Origin: Betaproteobacteria bacterium
GTDB taxonomy: Bacteria; Pseudomonadota; Gammaproteobacteria; Burkholderiales; Rhodocyclaceae
Direction of reading: 5' to 3'
Length of the DNA stretch: 54,605 nucleotides
Assembly (NCBI GenBank): GCA_016208415.1
Contig: JACQYB010000035.1
Location: forward strand, 1-54,605
This document shows positions 14,726 through 23,628 of this stretch, piece after piece. Numbering within the stretch: the first letter of the stretch is position 1; each line of letters starts with the position of its first letter. The notes beneath the pieces are model-generated. The model was not told the origin of the DNA and ran no database searches. It saw nothing but the letters and a program-made list of their open reading frames with translations. The position numbers and the translations under genes were made by a program.

Positions 14726-16096
14726 ATGGCAAAGGGCAAGACGGTCTTCACCTGCACCGAATGCGGCGGCCAGGCGGCGCGCTGGCAGGGGCGCTGCCCC
14801 CAATGCGGCACCTGGAACACGCTGGTGGAGACCGCGGTGGAAGCGGCGGCGAGTGGCTCGGGGCGCTACACCACCGTGGCCGGTGCGGGAAAGCTGCAAA
14901 CGCTGGCGGATATCCGTCCCCGTGACGAGCAGCGCATCGCCACGGGGATCGACGAGTTCGACCGCGTCCTGGGCGGGGGGATCGTGGCCGGTGGTGTGGT
15001 GCTGCTGGGCGGCGATCCGGGTATCGGCAAGTCCACGCTGCTGCTTCAGGCGCTGGCCAGTCTTGCGGCGACGCAGCAGGTGCTGTACGTATCGGGGGAG
15101 GAATCCGGTGAGCAGGTGGCGTTGCGCGCTCAGCGGCTGCAGATCGAGGCGGGCGGGCTGAAGCTGTTGCCGGAGATCAGCCTTGAAAAGATCCTCGCCG
15201 TGCTTGAAGCGGAGGCGCCGCGAGTGGCGGTGATCGACTCCATCCAGACCGTCTATTCCGAGGCGCTGCAATCGGCGCCGGGCTCGGTGGCGCAGGTACG
15301 CGAATGCGCCGCCCAACTTACGCGTTTCGCCAAGCAGCGCGGGATCTCGATCATTCTCGTGGGCCACGTCACCAAGGAAGGCGCCCTGGCGGGTCCGCGG
15401 GTGCTGGAGCACATGGTCGATACGGTGCTCTATTTCGAGGGCGACACCCATTCCAGCTTCCGCCTGGTGCGTGCATTCAAGAACCGCTTCGGCGCGGTGA
15501 ATGAGCTGGGCGTGTTTGCCATGACCGAGCGCGGTCTGCGCGGGGTGTCGAATCCTTCGGCGCTGTTCCTTTCCGGCCACGGCCGCGCCGTGCCCGGCTC
15601 CTGCGTGCTGGTGGCGCAGGAGGGCACGCGCCCGTTGCTGGTGGAGATCCAGGCACTGGTGGACGAGGCCCACAGCCCCAGTCCGCGCCGCCTGGCGGTG
15701 GGCATCGACGGCAACCGGCTGGCCATGCTGCTGGCGGTGCTGCACCGCCACGCCGGGGTGGGCTGCTTCGACCAGGATGTGTTCGTCAACGCTGTGGGAG
15801 GTGTGCGCATCAACGAACCTGCGGCGGACCTGGCGGTGGTGCTGGCCATGGTGTCGTCGCTCAGGAACCGCGCCTTGCCGACGAAGCTGGCGGCGTTCGG
15901 CGAGATCGGCCTCACCGGCGAGATCCGCCCCGCGCCACGAGGCCAGGAGCGGCTGCGGGAGGCGGCCAAGCTGGGCTTCACCCACGCGCTGATTCCCAAG
16001 GCCAACGCCCCGCGCCAGGAGGTGGCGGGGATCCAGGTCGTGGCCGTGGAGCGCGTCGATCAGGCGCTGGAGCAACTGCGGTCGCTGGCGGCGTGA
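14726..16096 (+). CDS. radA: DNA repair protein RadA (Sms)
   Basis: A RecA-like ATPase and branch-migration factor for recombination intermediates, 456 residues. The domains in order are a four-Cys zinc finger (CTECGGQAARWQGRCPQC), a RecA-type core with Walker A GGDPGIGKST at about 94-103, and the RadA-specific KNRFG motif at about 252 (FKNRFGAVNELG). A Lon-like C-terminal domain follows from ~280 (GGVRINEPAADLAVVLAMVS). The gene ends in a four-base overlap (GTGA) with the next permease gene, which suggests coupled translation. Confidence 0.97.
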   Translation: MAKGKTVFTCTECGGQAARWQGRCPQCGTWNTLVETAVEAAASGSGRYTTVAGAGKLQTLADIRPRDEQRIATGIDEFDRVLGGGIVAGGVVLLGGDPGIGKSTLLLQALASLAATQQVLYVSGEESGEQVALRAQRLQIEAGGLKLLPEISLEKILAVLEAEAPRVAVIDSIQTVYSEALQSAPGSVAQVRECAAQLTRFAKQRGISIILVGHVTKEGALAGPRVLEHMVDTVLYFEGDTHSSFRLVRAFKNRFGAVNELGVFAMTERGLRGVSNPSALFLSGHGRAVPGSCVLVAQEGTRPLLVEIQALVDEAHSPSPRRLAVGIDGNRLAMLLAVLHRHAGVGCFDQDVFVNAVGGVRINEPAADLAVVLAMVSSLRNRALPTKLAAFGEIGLTGEIRPAPRGQERLREAAKLGFTHALIPKANAPRQEVAGIQVVAVERVDQALEQLRSLAA

Positions 16097-18585
16097 ACGT
16101 GCTGCGGCTGGCTTGGCGCATGCTTGGACGCGACCTGCGCGCCGGCGAGTTCAACCTCATGGCGCTGGCCATGGTGGTGGCCGTCGCCAGCCTGACCAGC
16201 GTGGCCTTCTTCAGCGACCGGGTCGACCAGGCACTGGGTCGGGAGGCGAACCAGATCCTCGGCGGCGACGTATTGCTCAGTGGCGATCATCCGCTGGATT
16301 CGTCGCTGTCCGCGCAGGCGAAGCATCGCGGCCTCGCGGTGGTGGCCAGCACCAGTTTCGTGAGCATGGCGGGGGCCGGCGAGGCCGCGCAACTGGCAGG
16401 GGTCAAGGTGGTGCAGCCCGGCTATCCGCTGCGCGGATGGCTGCGTATCGCGCCTGCCCTGAACCAACCCGACGCCGAGACGCACGATGTCCCACAGCCT
16501 GGCACGGCCTGGCTGGACGAGCGCCTCACGGCCGCCCTCGGCGTGGCCACCGGCGACGAGGTGACGCTGGGAGAAGCGCGCTTGCGCGTGGCGGCGGTGC
16601 TGACCTTCGAGGCAGATCGGGGGGCGAGCTTCTTCAGCTTCGTGCCGCGCATCATGATCAACGCCGCGGATCTCCCCGCCACGGGGTTGATCCGTCCCGG
16701 CAGCCGCGTCACCTACCGCCTGCACGTCGCCGGCGAGGCTGGCCCCGTACGCGGCTTTCGCACCTGGGCGGCGGCGCAGCTCGGTCGCGGAGAGCGCATC
16801 GAAGACATCGACAGCGCCCGGCCCGAGTTGCGCAATGCCCTCGATCGTGCCGGTCGATTCCTGCGCCTGGCGGCGCTGCTGGCGGTGGTGTTGGCGGCGG
16901 TGGCCATCGGCCTGGGAGCGCGCAGATTCCTGCAGCGCCATCTGGACGGTTTTGCGGTGATGCGCTGCCTGGGCGCCACCCAGGCACAGCTTTCGCGGTT
17001 GGTCTTGACGGAGTTCCTCCTGTTCGGGGTGGTCGCCAGCGTGGTGGGCAGCACGCTCGGGTTCGCCGCGCAATATCTGTTGGAAGCGGCCCTGTCGGGC
17101 GTGCTGGAACGGGCGCTGCCGGCTCCGGGGGTGTTGCCCCTCTTGCAGGGCCTGGTGGTTGGTGTGGTTCTGTTGCTGGGATTCGCCGCGCCGGCGCTGG
17201 CGCGCCTGGCGCGGGTGCCGACCCTGAGGGTGATCCGCCGCGAGTGGGACGCGGTGGCAGGCGCCGTGGCGCCCAGCCTCGCCGCAGGGGCGGCCGCGGT
17301 GACGACGCTGGCGCTGTGGATGGCGGGCGACGCGGGCCTCGGGTCCATCGTGCTCGCCGGGTTCGTGGCGGCGGTGGCGGTGTTCGCGCTGGTGGCGCGC
17401 GGCGCGTTCGCCGCGGCGGGACGCCTGCGCGGTGGTGCTGCGGGAGGGTGGCGGCTCGGCCTGGCGAACCTCCACCGGCGTCTGGCGGGCAGCGTGGTGC
17501 AGGCCGTGGCCCTGGCTCTCGGGATGACGGCTCTGCTGCTGCTCACCCTCACGCGCTCGGAGTTGCTGGACAACTGGCGGCGCAGCGTGCCGCCGGATGC
17601 CCCCAACCGTTTCCTGATCAACATCCAGCCAGAACAGCTCGGTGCGCTGCGGGCGTTCTTTACCGCTCAGGGAATCGCCGAGCCGGACCTGGATCCCATG
17701 GTGCGTGGACGGCTGGTGGCGGTGAACGGGCGCCCGGTCGATGGTGCCGATTTCGGCGAGGAGCGGGCGCGCGGGCTGGTGGAGCGGGAGTTCAACCTGT
17801 CGTGGGCACGGGATGTCCCTGCCGGCAACCAGGTGGTGGCGGGCCGGTGGTTCGACGCGGCGTGGGAACGGGAGCCGGGTTTCTCGGTGGAACTCGGTCT
17901 GGCGCAGACTCTGGGGCTGAACCTGCATGACCGCCTGGGCTTCGAAGTGGCGGGCAGCCGGGTGGAGGCCCCCATCACCAGCCTGCGCAAGCTCGACTGG
18001 GACTCCATGCGGGTGAATTTCTTCGTCATTGCCCCGCCCGGTGTGCTCGAAACCCTTCCGGCCAGCTATATCACCAGCTTCCATCTCCCACCGGGCAATT
18101 CCTCCTTCGCCCACCGGCTGGTGGCGGAGTTTCCCAACGTCACCCTGGTCGATGTGGCGGCGGTGATCCGGCAGTTGCAGCAGATGATGGAGCAACTCAC
18201 GCGGGCGGTACAGGTGGTGTTCGCGTTTGCCCTGGCCGCCGGTGTGGCGGTCATGTTTGCCGCCATTGCCGCGACCCACGACGAACGGCGCATGGAGATC
18301 GCCATCATGCGCACGCTGGGGGCGCGCAATCGGCAGTTGCGGGGAGCGCTGCTGGCGGAGTTCCTCGCCCTGGGGCTGGTGGCTGGAGTGCTGGCGGGCC
18401 TGGCGGCCAACGGCATCGGCGCCGTGCTTGCGCAGGAGGTGTTCCGGCTCGCCTGGTCGCCGAGCCCGGGCGCCGTGCTCTGGGGTGCCGTGAGCGGCGC
18501 CCTGGGCACGGGCGTGGCGGGACTCGCGGGCACGGCGCGCCTGTTGCGGGCGCCGGCGCTGCAAAGCCTGCGCGCGCTGGGCTGA
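16093..18585 (+). CDS. FtsX-like ABC transporter permease (YbbP family)
   Basis: An 830-residue inner-membrane protein with two FtsX/MacB-type permease repeats. Each begins with a membrane helix and a large extracytoplasmic domain. The N-terminus (LAWRMLGRDLRAGEFNLMAL) and the central GFAVMRCLGATQAQLSRLVL match the YbbP group, as does its C-terminal copy MEIAIMRTLGARNRQLRGAL. About ten membrane helices can be counted. In many bacteria YbbP sits with an ATPase (YbbA) and the lysophospholipase TesA. Neither is present here, so its ATPase partner must be encoded elsewhere. It starts at GTG 16093, overlapping the radA stop. Confidence 0.9.
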   Translation: MNVLRLAWRMLGRDLRAGEFNLMALAMVVAVASLTSVAFFSDRVDQALGREANQILGGDVLLSGDHPLDSSLSAQAKHRGLAVVASTSFVSMAGAGEAAQLAGVKVVQPGYPLRGWLRIAPALNQPDAETHDVPQPGTAWLDERLTAALGVATGDEVTLGEARLRVAAVLTFEADRGASFFSFVPRIMINAADLPATGLIRPGSRVTYRLHVAGEAGPVRGFRTWAAAQLGRGERIEDIDSARPELRNALDRAGRFLRLAALLAVVLAAVAIGLGARRFLQRHLDGFAVMRCLGATQAQLSRLVLTEFLLFGVVASVVGSTLGFAAQYLLEAALSGVLERALPAPGVLPLLQGLVVGVVLLLGFAAPALARLARVPTLRVIRREWDAVAGAVAPSLAAGAAAVTTLALWMAGDAGLGSIVLAGFVAAVAVFALVARGAFAAAGRLRGGAAGGWRLGLANLHRRLAGSVVQAVALALGMTALLLLTLTRSELLDNWRRSVPPDAPNRFLINIQPEQLGALRAFFTAQGIAEPDLDPMVRGRLVAVNGRPVDGADFGEERARGLVEREFNLSWARDVPAGNQVVAGRWFDAAWEREPGFSVELGLAQTLGLNLHDRLGFEVAGSRVEAPITSLRKLDWDSMRVNFFVIAPPGVLETLPASYITSFHLPPGNSSFAHRLVAEFPNVTLVDVAAVIRQLQQMMEQLTRAVQVVFAFALAAGVAVMFAAIAATHDERRMEIAIMRTLGARNRQLRGALLAEFLALGLVAGVLAGLAANGIGAVLAQEVFRLAWSPSPGAVLWGAVSGALGTGVAGLAGTARLLRAPALQSLRALG

Positions 18586-18674
18586 GGTTTGCCGATGAAT
18601 GACCTGCGATTGATCGTTGGCGCGGCGAGGGGCGCCGCAGTCCGGATGCCCACGGCAGAGGGGCGGCGGAGGAC

Positions 18675-20102
18675 ATGAGCGTCGGAGACTATGCCGCCAT
18701 CGCGGCGCTGCTCCTGACCGTTGTCGCGGTGGGCGTGCTCATGGTGCGCGCGGGTTGGTTGGAGCGCTTCCTCACCGACCACGCGGCACGCGCCCAGGAT
18801 CGTGCCAATGCACGGCTGGACGCGCTGGAAGACAGCGTGCTCGAAGCGCAGTTGCACCATGGCGACCGGGTCATCGGCCAGGCCGCGGAGGTTGTGGAGC
18901 GGCTGCGCCTCGCGCTGGGCGGGGAGATCCTGCGGCTGCGCGAGGGTATGCAGGGCATGCAGTTGTCGCTGCACGACCTGCTGAACAACCAGCGCGGGGA
19001 TATGGGCGTGCGCCTGGCCGAACTGGCTGCGACGGTGCAGGGTCGGCAGGACCAGTTGCGGCAGGATCTGCTTCAGCAGACCCTCGGCGCTCTGGCCGAA
19101 CACGCCCGCGTCGACCGGGAACTGCTGCAGGGCGGGCTGCAGCAGGCTTCGAAGCAGCTCGCAGACAGCATCGACCTGCTCAGCCGTGCGGTGGATGACC
19201 GCCTGGAGCGCATCGGCGGCGTGGTAAACCAGCGCCTGGACGAAGGCTTCCGCCAGACCAACGAGACTTTCGCCAGTGTGATGGCGCGGCTCGCCACCAT
19301 CGACGAGGCGCAGAAGAAGATCGACGGACTGACGACCAACGTGGTCAGTCTGCAGGAGCTGCTGGGCGACAAGCGCGCCCGGGGGGCCTTCGGTGAGGTG
19401 CAGTTGGAGGCGCTGGTGCGCAATTCGCTTCCCCCGGGCAGCTACGCTTTCCAATACACCCTGCCCAACAATTGTCGGGCCGACTGCGTGCTGCACCTGC
19501 CGGAGCCCACGGGGACGGTGGCAGTCGACGCCAAGTTCCCGCTGGAGAATTACCGGCGCATGTGCGACCCCGGCGCGCCGGAAGCCGAGGAGCGCGCCGC
19601 GCGCAGCGCCTTCCGCGCCGACATGCGACGGCACGTGGACGCCATCGCCTCCAGATATCTGATTCCCGGCGTCACCGCCGACGGAGCCGTGATGTTCGTG
19701 CCGGCCGAGGCCGTGTTTGCCGAGGTGCATGCCCGTCACCCGGAGGTGGTCGCCTACGCGCAGCAGCGGCGCGTATGGATCGTTTCGCCCACGACGCTCA
19801 TGGCAGTGCTCAATACGGCGCGGGCGGTGCTCAAGGACGTGGAGATGCGTCGCCAGGTTCACCTCATCCGCGACGCGCTGACCAGCCTTTCGCGGGATTT
19901 CGCCCGTTTCGACGAGCGCATGCATAACCTCGCCCGGCATATCGAGCAGGCCAACCGCGACGTCCAGGAAGTGCGCAGCGCCGGCAAGCGCATCTCCAGC
20001 CAGTTTGCGCGCATCGAGGCGGCGCGGCTGAACGAGCCGCCGGACCCCGGCGGTGATGACGGCGATTCGCGAGCGCCGCCAACGAAGGGGGCCGAGACCT
20101 GA
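18675..20102 (+). CDS. rmuC: DNA recombination protein RmuC
   Basis: A 475-residue protein. It has an N-terminal membrane anchor (YAAIAALLLTVVAVGVLMV) and a long coiled coil from about 30 to 215 rich in Gln/Leu/Arg heptads. The RmuC nuclease-like domain covers about 225-430 and shows LLGDKRARGAFGEVQLEALV, the VAVDAKFPLENYRRMCDP segment, and VMFVPAEAVFAEVHARHP. RmuC limits inversions at short inverted repeats and is related to PD-(D/E)xK nucleases; the D and K in VDAKFPLENY fit that signature. GGAGGAC precedes the ATG. No partner gene is coupled to it. Confidence 0.94.
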   Translation: MSVGDYAAIAALLLTVVAVGVLMVRAGWLERFLTDHAARAQDRANARLDALEDSVLEAQLHHGDRVIGQAAEVVERLRLALGGEILRLREGMQGMQLSLHDLLNNQRGDMGVRLAELAATVQGRQDQLRQDLLQQTLGALAEHARVDRELLQGGLQQASKQLADSIDLLSRAVDDRLERIGGVVNQRLDEGFRQTNETFASVMARLATIDEAQKKIDGLTTNVVSLQELLGDKRARGAFGEVQLEALVRNSLPPGSYAFQYTLPNNCRADCVLHLPEPTGTVAVDAKFPLENYRRMCDPGAPEAEERAARSAFRADMRRHVDAIASRYLIPGVTADGAVMFVPAEAVFAEVHARHPEVVAYAQQRRVWIVSPTTLMAVLNTARAVLKDVEMRRQVHLIRDALTSLSRDFARFDERMHNLARHIEQANRDVQEVRSAGKRISSQFARIEAARLNEPPDPGGDDGDSRAPPTKGAET

Positions 20103-20120
20103 ACAGCCGCAAGGCTGCGC

Positions 20121-20195
20121 TTCGGCCGAGCCGCGGAGTTGGCTCCTCGGCCGAGCCGCGTAGTCCGTGCTTCGACCGAGACGCCCGCGCCGGGC
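20121..20195. repeat. Three tandem copies of a 25-bp repeat
   Basis: Units start at 20121, 20146 and 20171 with a core of (C/T)TCGGCCGAG followed by CCGCG. Copies 1 and 2 agree at 19 of 25 positions, and copy 3 is more diverged (16 of 25 against copy 2). The core CTCGGCCGAG in copy 2 is itself a perfect 10-bp palindrome. The repeats begin 18 bp after the rmuC stop, in an otherwise gene-free 531-bp region. Confidence 0.6.
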
Positions 20196-20293
20196 GCAGT
20201 GCCGTGTTGAACGCCCTTCCTCGACCCAACACCACCGACGAGGTGTAACGAGCATGGCTTGGTGCCCGCTACCGATGATGAAGCCGCCACGCT

Positions 20294-20351
20294 GCGGGAG
20301 CGGGCTGCCCGCGAGGTCCACCGCCGGTATCGCGGGCAAGCCCACTCCCGC
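20294..20351. repeat. Inverted REP-like doublet (REPIN/BIME-type)
   Basis: The 22-nt element GCGGGAGCGGGCTGCCCGCGAG (20294-20315) and its inverted partner TCGCGGGCAAGCCCACTCCC (20330-20349, continuing two bases) face each other across 14 bp. Each contains a small internal hairpin (GGGC/GCCC). Together they follow the consensus GCGGGAG(C/T)GGGC(T)TGCCCGCGA, strikingly like the REP elements of Pseudomonas. REP doublets are mobilised by RAYT transposases; none is present in this window. Confidence 0.65.
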
Positions 20352-20458
20352 TCCTTGCTCGTCCGGGGATATGAGCAGTTTCACGTTAAAGCTTCTGCCG
20401 CCACAGCCGTAGATTGCAGGTAGTAGCCACCGCCCGGGAACAGCGTCCGGTGAACGAC

Positions 20459-20533
20459 ATGAAGGATCTCTCGTTGTCCATCCACGTCACAGGCCGTCAT
20501 TGGGGCGCGCTGTGGCTCGGGTACGTGTTCTGA
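20459..20533 (+). CDS. Possible tiny ORF (24 residues) before a terminator
   Basis: An ATG with GGTGA five bases upstream begins a 24-codon frame reading MKDLSLSIHVTG and ending in a hydrophobic aromatic tail (HWGALWLGYVF). The frame is open further upstream to a TTG at 20414. A strong intrinsic terminator follows 54 bp after its stop. It could be a small membrane peptide, a leader peptide, a remnant of a larger gene or chance. I know no homologue. Confidence 0.22.
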   Translation: MKDLSLSIHVTGRHWGALWLGYVF

Positions 20534-20586
20534 ATCAGGACGCGCACAAGGCAGGCGCATCCTCGAATTGCTCTCCTCCCCTCCAG

Positions 20587-20613
20587 GCGCCGGGCAACCG
20601 GCGCTCTTTTTTT
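20587..20613 (+). terminator. Strong intrinsic terminator, plus strand
   Basis: A GCGCCGG stem, GCAA tetraloop and CCGGCGC stem are followed by TCTTTTTTT. The T tract points to transcription on the plus strand, so it does not belong to moeA. No obvious gene lies in the 480 bp upstream after rmuC, apart from repeats and a tiny ORF. It therefore marks the end either of the radA-rmuC transcript or of an unrecognised small transcript. Confidence 0.85.
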
Positions 20614-20633
20614 GTAGCGGGCCCGTCGCCGGT

Positions 20634-21896
20634 TCAGACCAGCCCGTCCATGACCTGTACCTTCACCACCTCTCCGGCCGCAATGCTGGCCCGTTCGTGC
20701 TCCAGCACGATCAGGCAGTTGGCCTCGGCCATGGAGCGCAGAATTCCGGAGCCCTGGGCACCGGTTACCCGTACTTTCCATTGTCCGTCCTGGACGAATA
20801 GGTGGCCGCGCTGGAACTCCGTGCGACCCGGGTTCTTGCGCAGGGGCGTCTCGCAGGGCACATCGAGAAGCGGCACCGGATCAAGGGGCGATACGCCCGA
20901 GAGCTTGCGCAGGGCGTCGCGGGCGAACTGGTAGAAGGTCACCATCACCGACACCGGATTGCCGGGGAGGCCGAAGAGGAAAGCATTGCCGATGCGACCA
21001 AAGGCCATGGGACGGCCGGGTTTCATGGCGATCTTCCAGAACACGACTTCACCCAGGCGCGAGAGCGTGTCGCGAATGAAATCGGCCTCGCCCACGGAGA
21101 CGCCACCGCTGGTGACGATGGCGTCGGCATTGGCGCTGGCGGCGAGCAGGGCCGCTTCAAGGTCTTCGCGGTTGTCGCGTACCACGCCCATGTCCAGCAC
21201 TTCGCATCCCAGCCGCGTGAGCATGGCGCAGAGGGTGTAGCGGTTGCTGTCGAACACCTCCCCCGGTTTCGGCTGGCTGCCGATGGAGCAGAGCTCGTCG
21301 CCGGTGGAGAACAGCGCGACACGCACGCGCCGGAAAACGGTGACTTCGGCAATCCCCAGGGAAGCGAGCAGGCCGATTTCCGCTGGACGCAGCGATCGAC
21401 CAGCGGGCAGTGCGGGCAACCCGGCGCGCAGGTCCTCGCCGCTACGCCGGGTATTCTGGCCCGGCTTCTGGCCAGCGGGAATGAGCACCTCGCCACCCTC
21501 GACCTTCACGACCTCCTGGATGACCACGGTGTCGCCGCCGTCCGGCAACAGGGCGCCGGTCATGATGCGCACGCATTCTCCCGGCCCCACGTATCCTTCG
21601 AACGCCCTCCCGGCAAAGGCAGTACCGACGAGCCGCAGCCGCGTTTCCGTGTCCCCGTGCAGATCGGTCGCACGCACGGCGTAGCCGTCCATGGCGGAGT
21701 TGTCGTGGGCGGGTACGTTGATGGGGGAAATCACGGGCCGGGCAAGCACGCGCCCCAGAGCGTTCTTGACGAAGAGCCGCTCCGTGCCGGTCACCGGCTC
21801 CACCAGCGACTGGAGAATGACCTGGGCCTGGGGTACCGGCAGGCTCTCCGGGTCGTAGTCGTCAAGGCAACTGATGGCGCGGAGTATGGAAGTCAC
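20634..21896 (-). CDS. moeA: Molybdopterin molybdenumtransferase MoeA
   Basis: This enzyme inserts molybdate into adenylylated molybdopterin. It has 420 residues. The family landmarks are PAHDNSAMDGYAVRA (about residues 60-75), RIMTGALLPDGGDTVVIQE, RPAEIGLLASLGI, VALFSTGDEL, and TSGGVSVGEADF with WKIAMKPGRPMAFG, then LFGLPGNPVS. The start is a GTG at 21896 that overlaps the mobA stop (GTGA), giving MTSILRAISCLDDYDP. The longer frame upstream lies in mobA and is not coding. It is the last gene of the mo operon moaA-mobA-moeA on the minus strand. Confidence 0.96.
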   Translation of the reverse strand: MTSILRAISCLDDYDPESLPVPQAQVILQSLVEPVTGTERLFVKNALGRVLARPVISPINVPAHDNSAMDGYAVRATDLHGDTETRLRLVGTAFAGRAFEGYVGPGECVRIMTGALLPDGGDTVVIQEVVKVEGGEVLIPAGQKPGQNTRRSGEDLRAGLPALPAGRSLRPAEIGLLASLGIAEVTVFRRVRVALFSTGDELCSIGSQPKPGEVFDSNRYTLCAMLTRLGCEVLDMGVVRDNREDLEAALLAASANADAIVTSGGVSVGEADFIRDTLSRLGEVVFWKIAMKPGRPMAFGRIGNAFLFGLPGNPVSVMVTFYQFARDALRKLSGVSPLDPVPLLDVPCETPLRKNPGRTEFQRGHLFVQDGQWKVRVTGAQGSGILRSMAEANCLIVLEHERASIAAGEVVKVQVMDGLV

Positions 21897-22531
21897 GCAT
21901 TTCCCTCCCGGGCAGAGAATGCCGCGAGTTCGTCGCGGGTGTTGATGTTGGCAAAGGCTTCGGCCTCGTCGTCGAAGGCGATCTCGGCAAACGGCAAACG
22001 GCGGTACCAGGCATCCATCTTGCGCCCGCCACCTTCGAGATACGCAGACAGATCCTCCAGAACGCCGGTGCGGCACAGCATGAAGACCGGGTGGGCCTGG
22101 TCGCCGGTGCGGGCGACGGCGATCTGCGCGTCAGCGCCTTCCAGCCCCTGTCGTAGCCGTGCCACCAGATCCATGGGCAGGAACGGCGAATCGCACGGTA
22201 CGGTGGCCAGATATCGGGCGGGTTGCGGCAGCGACAGACAGGCGATGATGCCGGCGTGCAGCCCAGCCAGCGGGCCGGCAAAGCCGCCGATACGGTCGGG
22301 TACCACCCGATGCCCGAAGGCGGCGTAGCGGGCTTCGTTCTGATTGGCGTTGATGAGCAGGTGTTCCACCTGCGGGCGGAACCGTTCCAGAACCCGCTCG
22401 ATCAGGGGGCGTCCGTCCAGGAGCAACAACCCCTTGTCCGCGCCGCCCATCCGCCGGCCCAAACCCCCGGCGAAGACGAGGCCGGTGACCCCTGCGGCAC
22501 GGGCGGTCGTAGTCGTGTCCCTGCGAGGCAT
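21893..22531 (-). CDS. mobA: Molybdenum cofactor guanylyltransferase MobA
   Basis: Converts Mo-molybdopterin to the guanine dinucleotide form (MGD) with GTP, as needed by DMSO reductase-family enzymes such as nitrate reductase and formate dehydrogenase. It has 212 residues. The nucleotidyltransferase signature is LVFAGGLGRRMGGADKGLLL near residues 18-37. It is followed by GPLAGLHAG and the metal-binding TVPCDSPFLP. It lies 8 bp after moaA and overlaps moeA by 4 bp. Its presence implies that the host has at least one MGD-dependent oxidoreductase elsewhere in the genome. Confidence 0.95.
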   Translation of the reverse strand: MPRRDTTTTARAAGVTGLVFAGGLGRRMGGADKGLLLLDGRPLIERVLERFRPQVEHLLINANQNEARYAAFGHRVVPDRIGGFAGPLAGLHAGIIACLSLPQPARYLATVPCDSPFLPMDLVARLRQGLEGADAQIAVARTGDQAHPVFMLCRTGVLEDLSAYLEGGGRKMDAWYRRLPFAEIAFDDEAEAFANINTRDELAAFSAREGNA

Positions 22532-22539
22532 GCTGGCGG

Positions 22540-23628
22540 CTAGCCTCCAATGTAGGACATCTCGATTCTTCGAGAGGCTGCGGTCTGCGCCGTGCGAATT
22601 TCGGAGTAGCGGTCTGAACGGCCTTGCCAGATCAGGCCGATGGCGGAGGCGATCTCGGCGTCGGATCGGTCGCTGCGCAGCAACGCCCGCATGTCGTGGC
22701 CCTGGGTGGCGTAGAGGCAGGTGTACAGCTTGCCCTCGGTGGAGAGCCGCACCCTCGTGCAGGTGCCGCAGAAGGCCTGGGTCACGGACGAGATGACCCC
22801 GATCTCGCCGCCGCCATCGCGGTAGCGCCAGCGCTCCGCGACTTCGCCGGTGTAGTTGGGATCAACCGGCTGCAGCGGGAACTCGGCATCGATGATACGC
22901 ACGACTTCGGAGGACGGTACCACTTCGTCCATACACCAGCCGTTCGTGGCGCCCACGTCCATGAACTCGATGAAGCGCACGATATGCCCCGATTCGCGGA
23001 AATGGCCGGCCAGAGGCAGGATGCTGCCACGGTTGACGCTGGCCTTGACCACCGCATTGATCTTGATCGGGTGGAATCCGGCGGCGCGGGCTGCCTCGAT
23101 ACCCTCCAGCACGCGGGAGACGGGGTAATCCATGTCGTTCATGCGCCGGAAGACTTCCTCGTCGAGGGAGTCCAGGCTCACGGTGATGCGGTCGAGGCCG
23201 GCATCGCGCAAAGCCTGCGCCTTGCGGGGGAGAAGCACGCCGTTGGTGGTGAGGGTGATTTCGATGCCCGGGATGGCTGCCAGCATCTCCACAAGATGCT
23301 CGATGTTTCGGCGCAGCAAGGGCTCGCCACCGGTGAGGCGGATCTTGCTCACGCCGTGGCCGACGAAGAGACGGGCCACGCGGACGATTTCCTCGAAGCT
23401 CAGCAGGGAATCGCGGGGCAGGAACTGGTAGTCGCGATCGAAGACCTCCTTCGGCATGCAATAGATGCAGCGGAAGTTGCAGCGGTCTGTCACGGAAATG
23501 CGCAGGTCGCGCATCCTGCGCCCGCGCAGATCGTGCAGGCTGCCGGTGGGCACACTGCATTCCCCCGTCGCCGCCGGAATCGGTCCGGACGCACGCAGGT
23601 CATGGATAGGTATGGATTTTCGGACCAT
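22540..23628 (-). CDS. moaA: GTP 3',8-cyclase MoaA
   Basis: Radical SAM enzyme that begins molybdenum cofactor synthesis by cyclising GTP (with MoaC). It has 362 residues. The SAM [4Fe-4S] site is CNFRCIYC, near residues 51-58. The TGGEPLLR motif follows. The C-terminal cluster is provided by [19 protein letters not shown]. The protein ends in the essential Gly-Gly (SYIGG). The ~40-residue N-terminal extension before [11 protein letters not shown] is usual in betaproteobacteria. It is divergent from earP with a 285-bp spacer (23629-23913), where I see no riboswitch, only a candidate -10 for earP. No moaC or moaE is nearby. Confidence 0.97.
   Translation of the reverse strand: MVRKSIPIHDLRASGPIPAATGECSVPTGSLHDLRGRRMRDLRISVTDRCNFRCIYCMPKEVFDRDYQFLPRDSLLSFEEIVRVARLFVGHGVSKIRLTGGEPLLRRNIEHLVEMLAAIPGIEITLTTNGVLLPRKAQALRDAGLDRITVSLDSLDEEVFRRMNDMDYPVSRVLEGIEAARAAGFHPIKINAVVKASVNRGSILPLAGHFRESGHIVRFIEFMDVGATNGWCMDEVVPSSEVVRIIDAEFPLQPVDPNYTGEVAERWRYRDGGGEIGVISSVTQAFCGTCTRVRLSTEGKLYTCLYATQGHDMRALLRSDRSDAEIASAIGLIWQGRSDRYSEIRTAQTAASRRIEMSYIGG

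Noticed and set aside
16060-18564. An 834-residue open frame opposite the FtsX-type permease
   Set aside because: Composition is Arg/His/Gln-rich with no recognisable motif. The sense-strand permease has clear repeats and family motifs.
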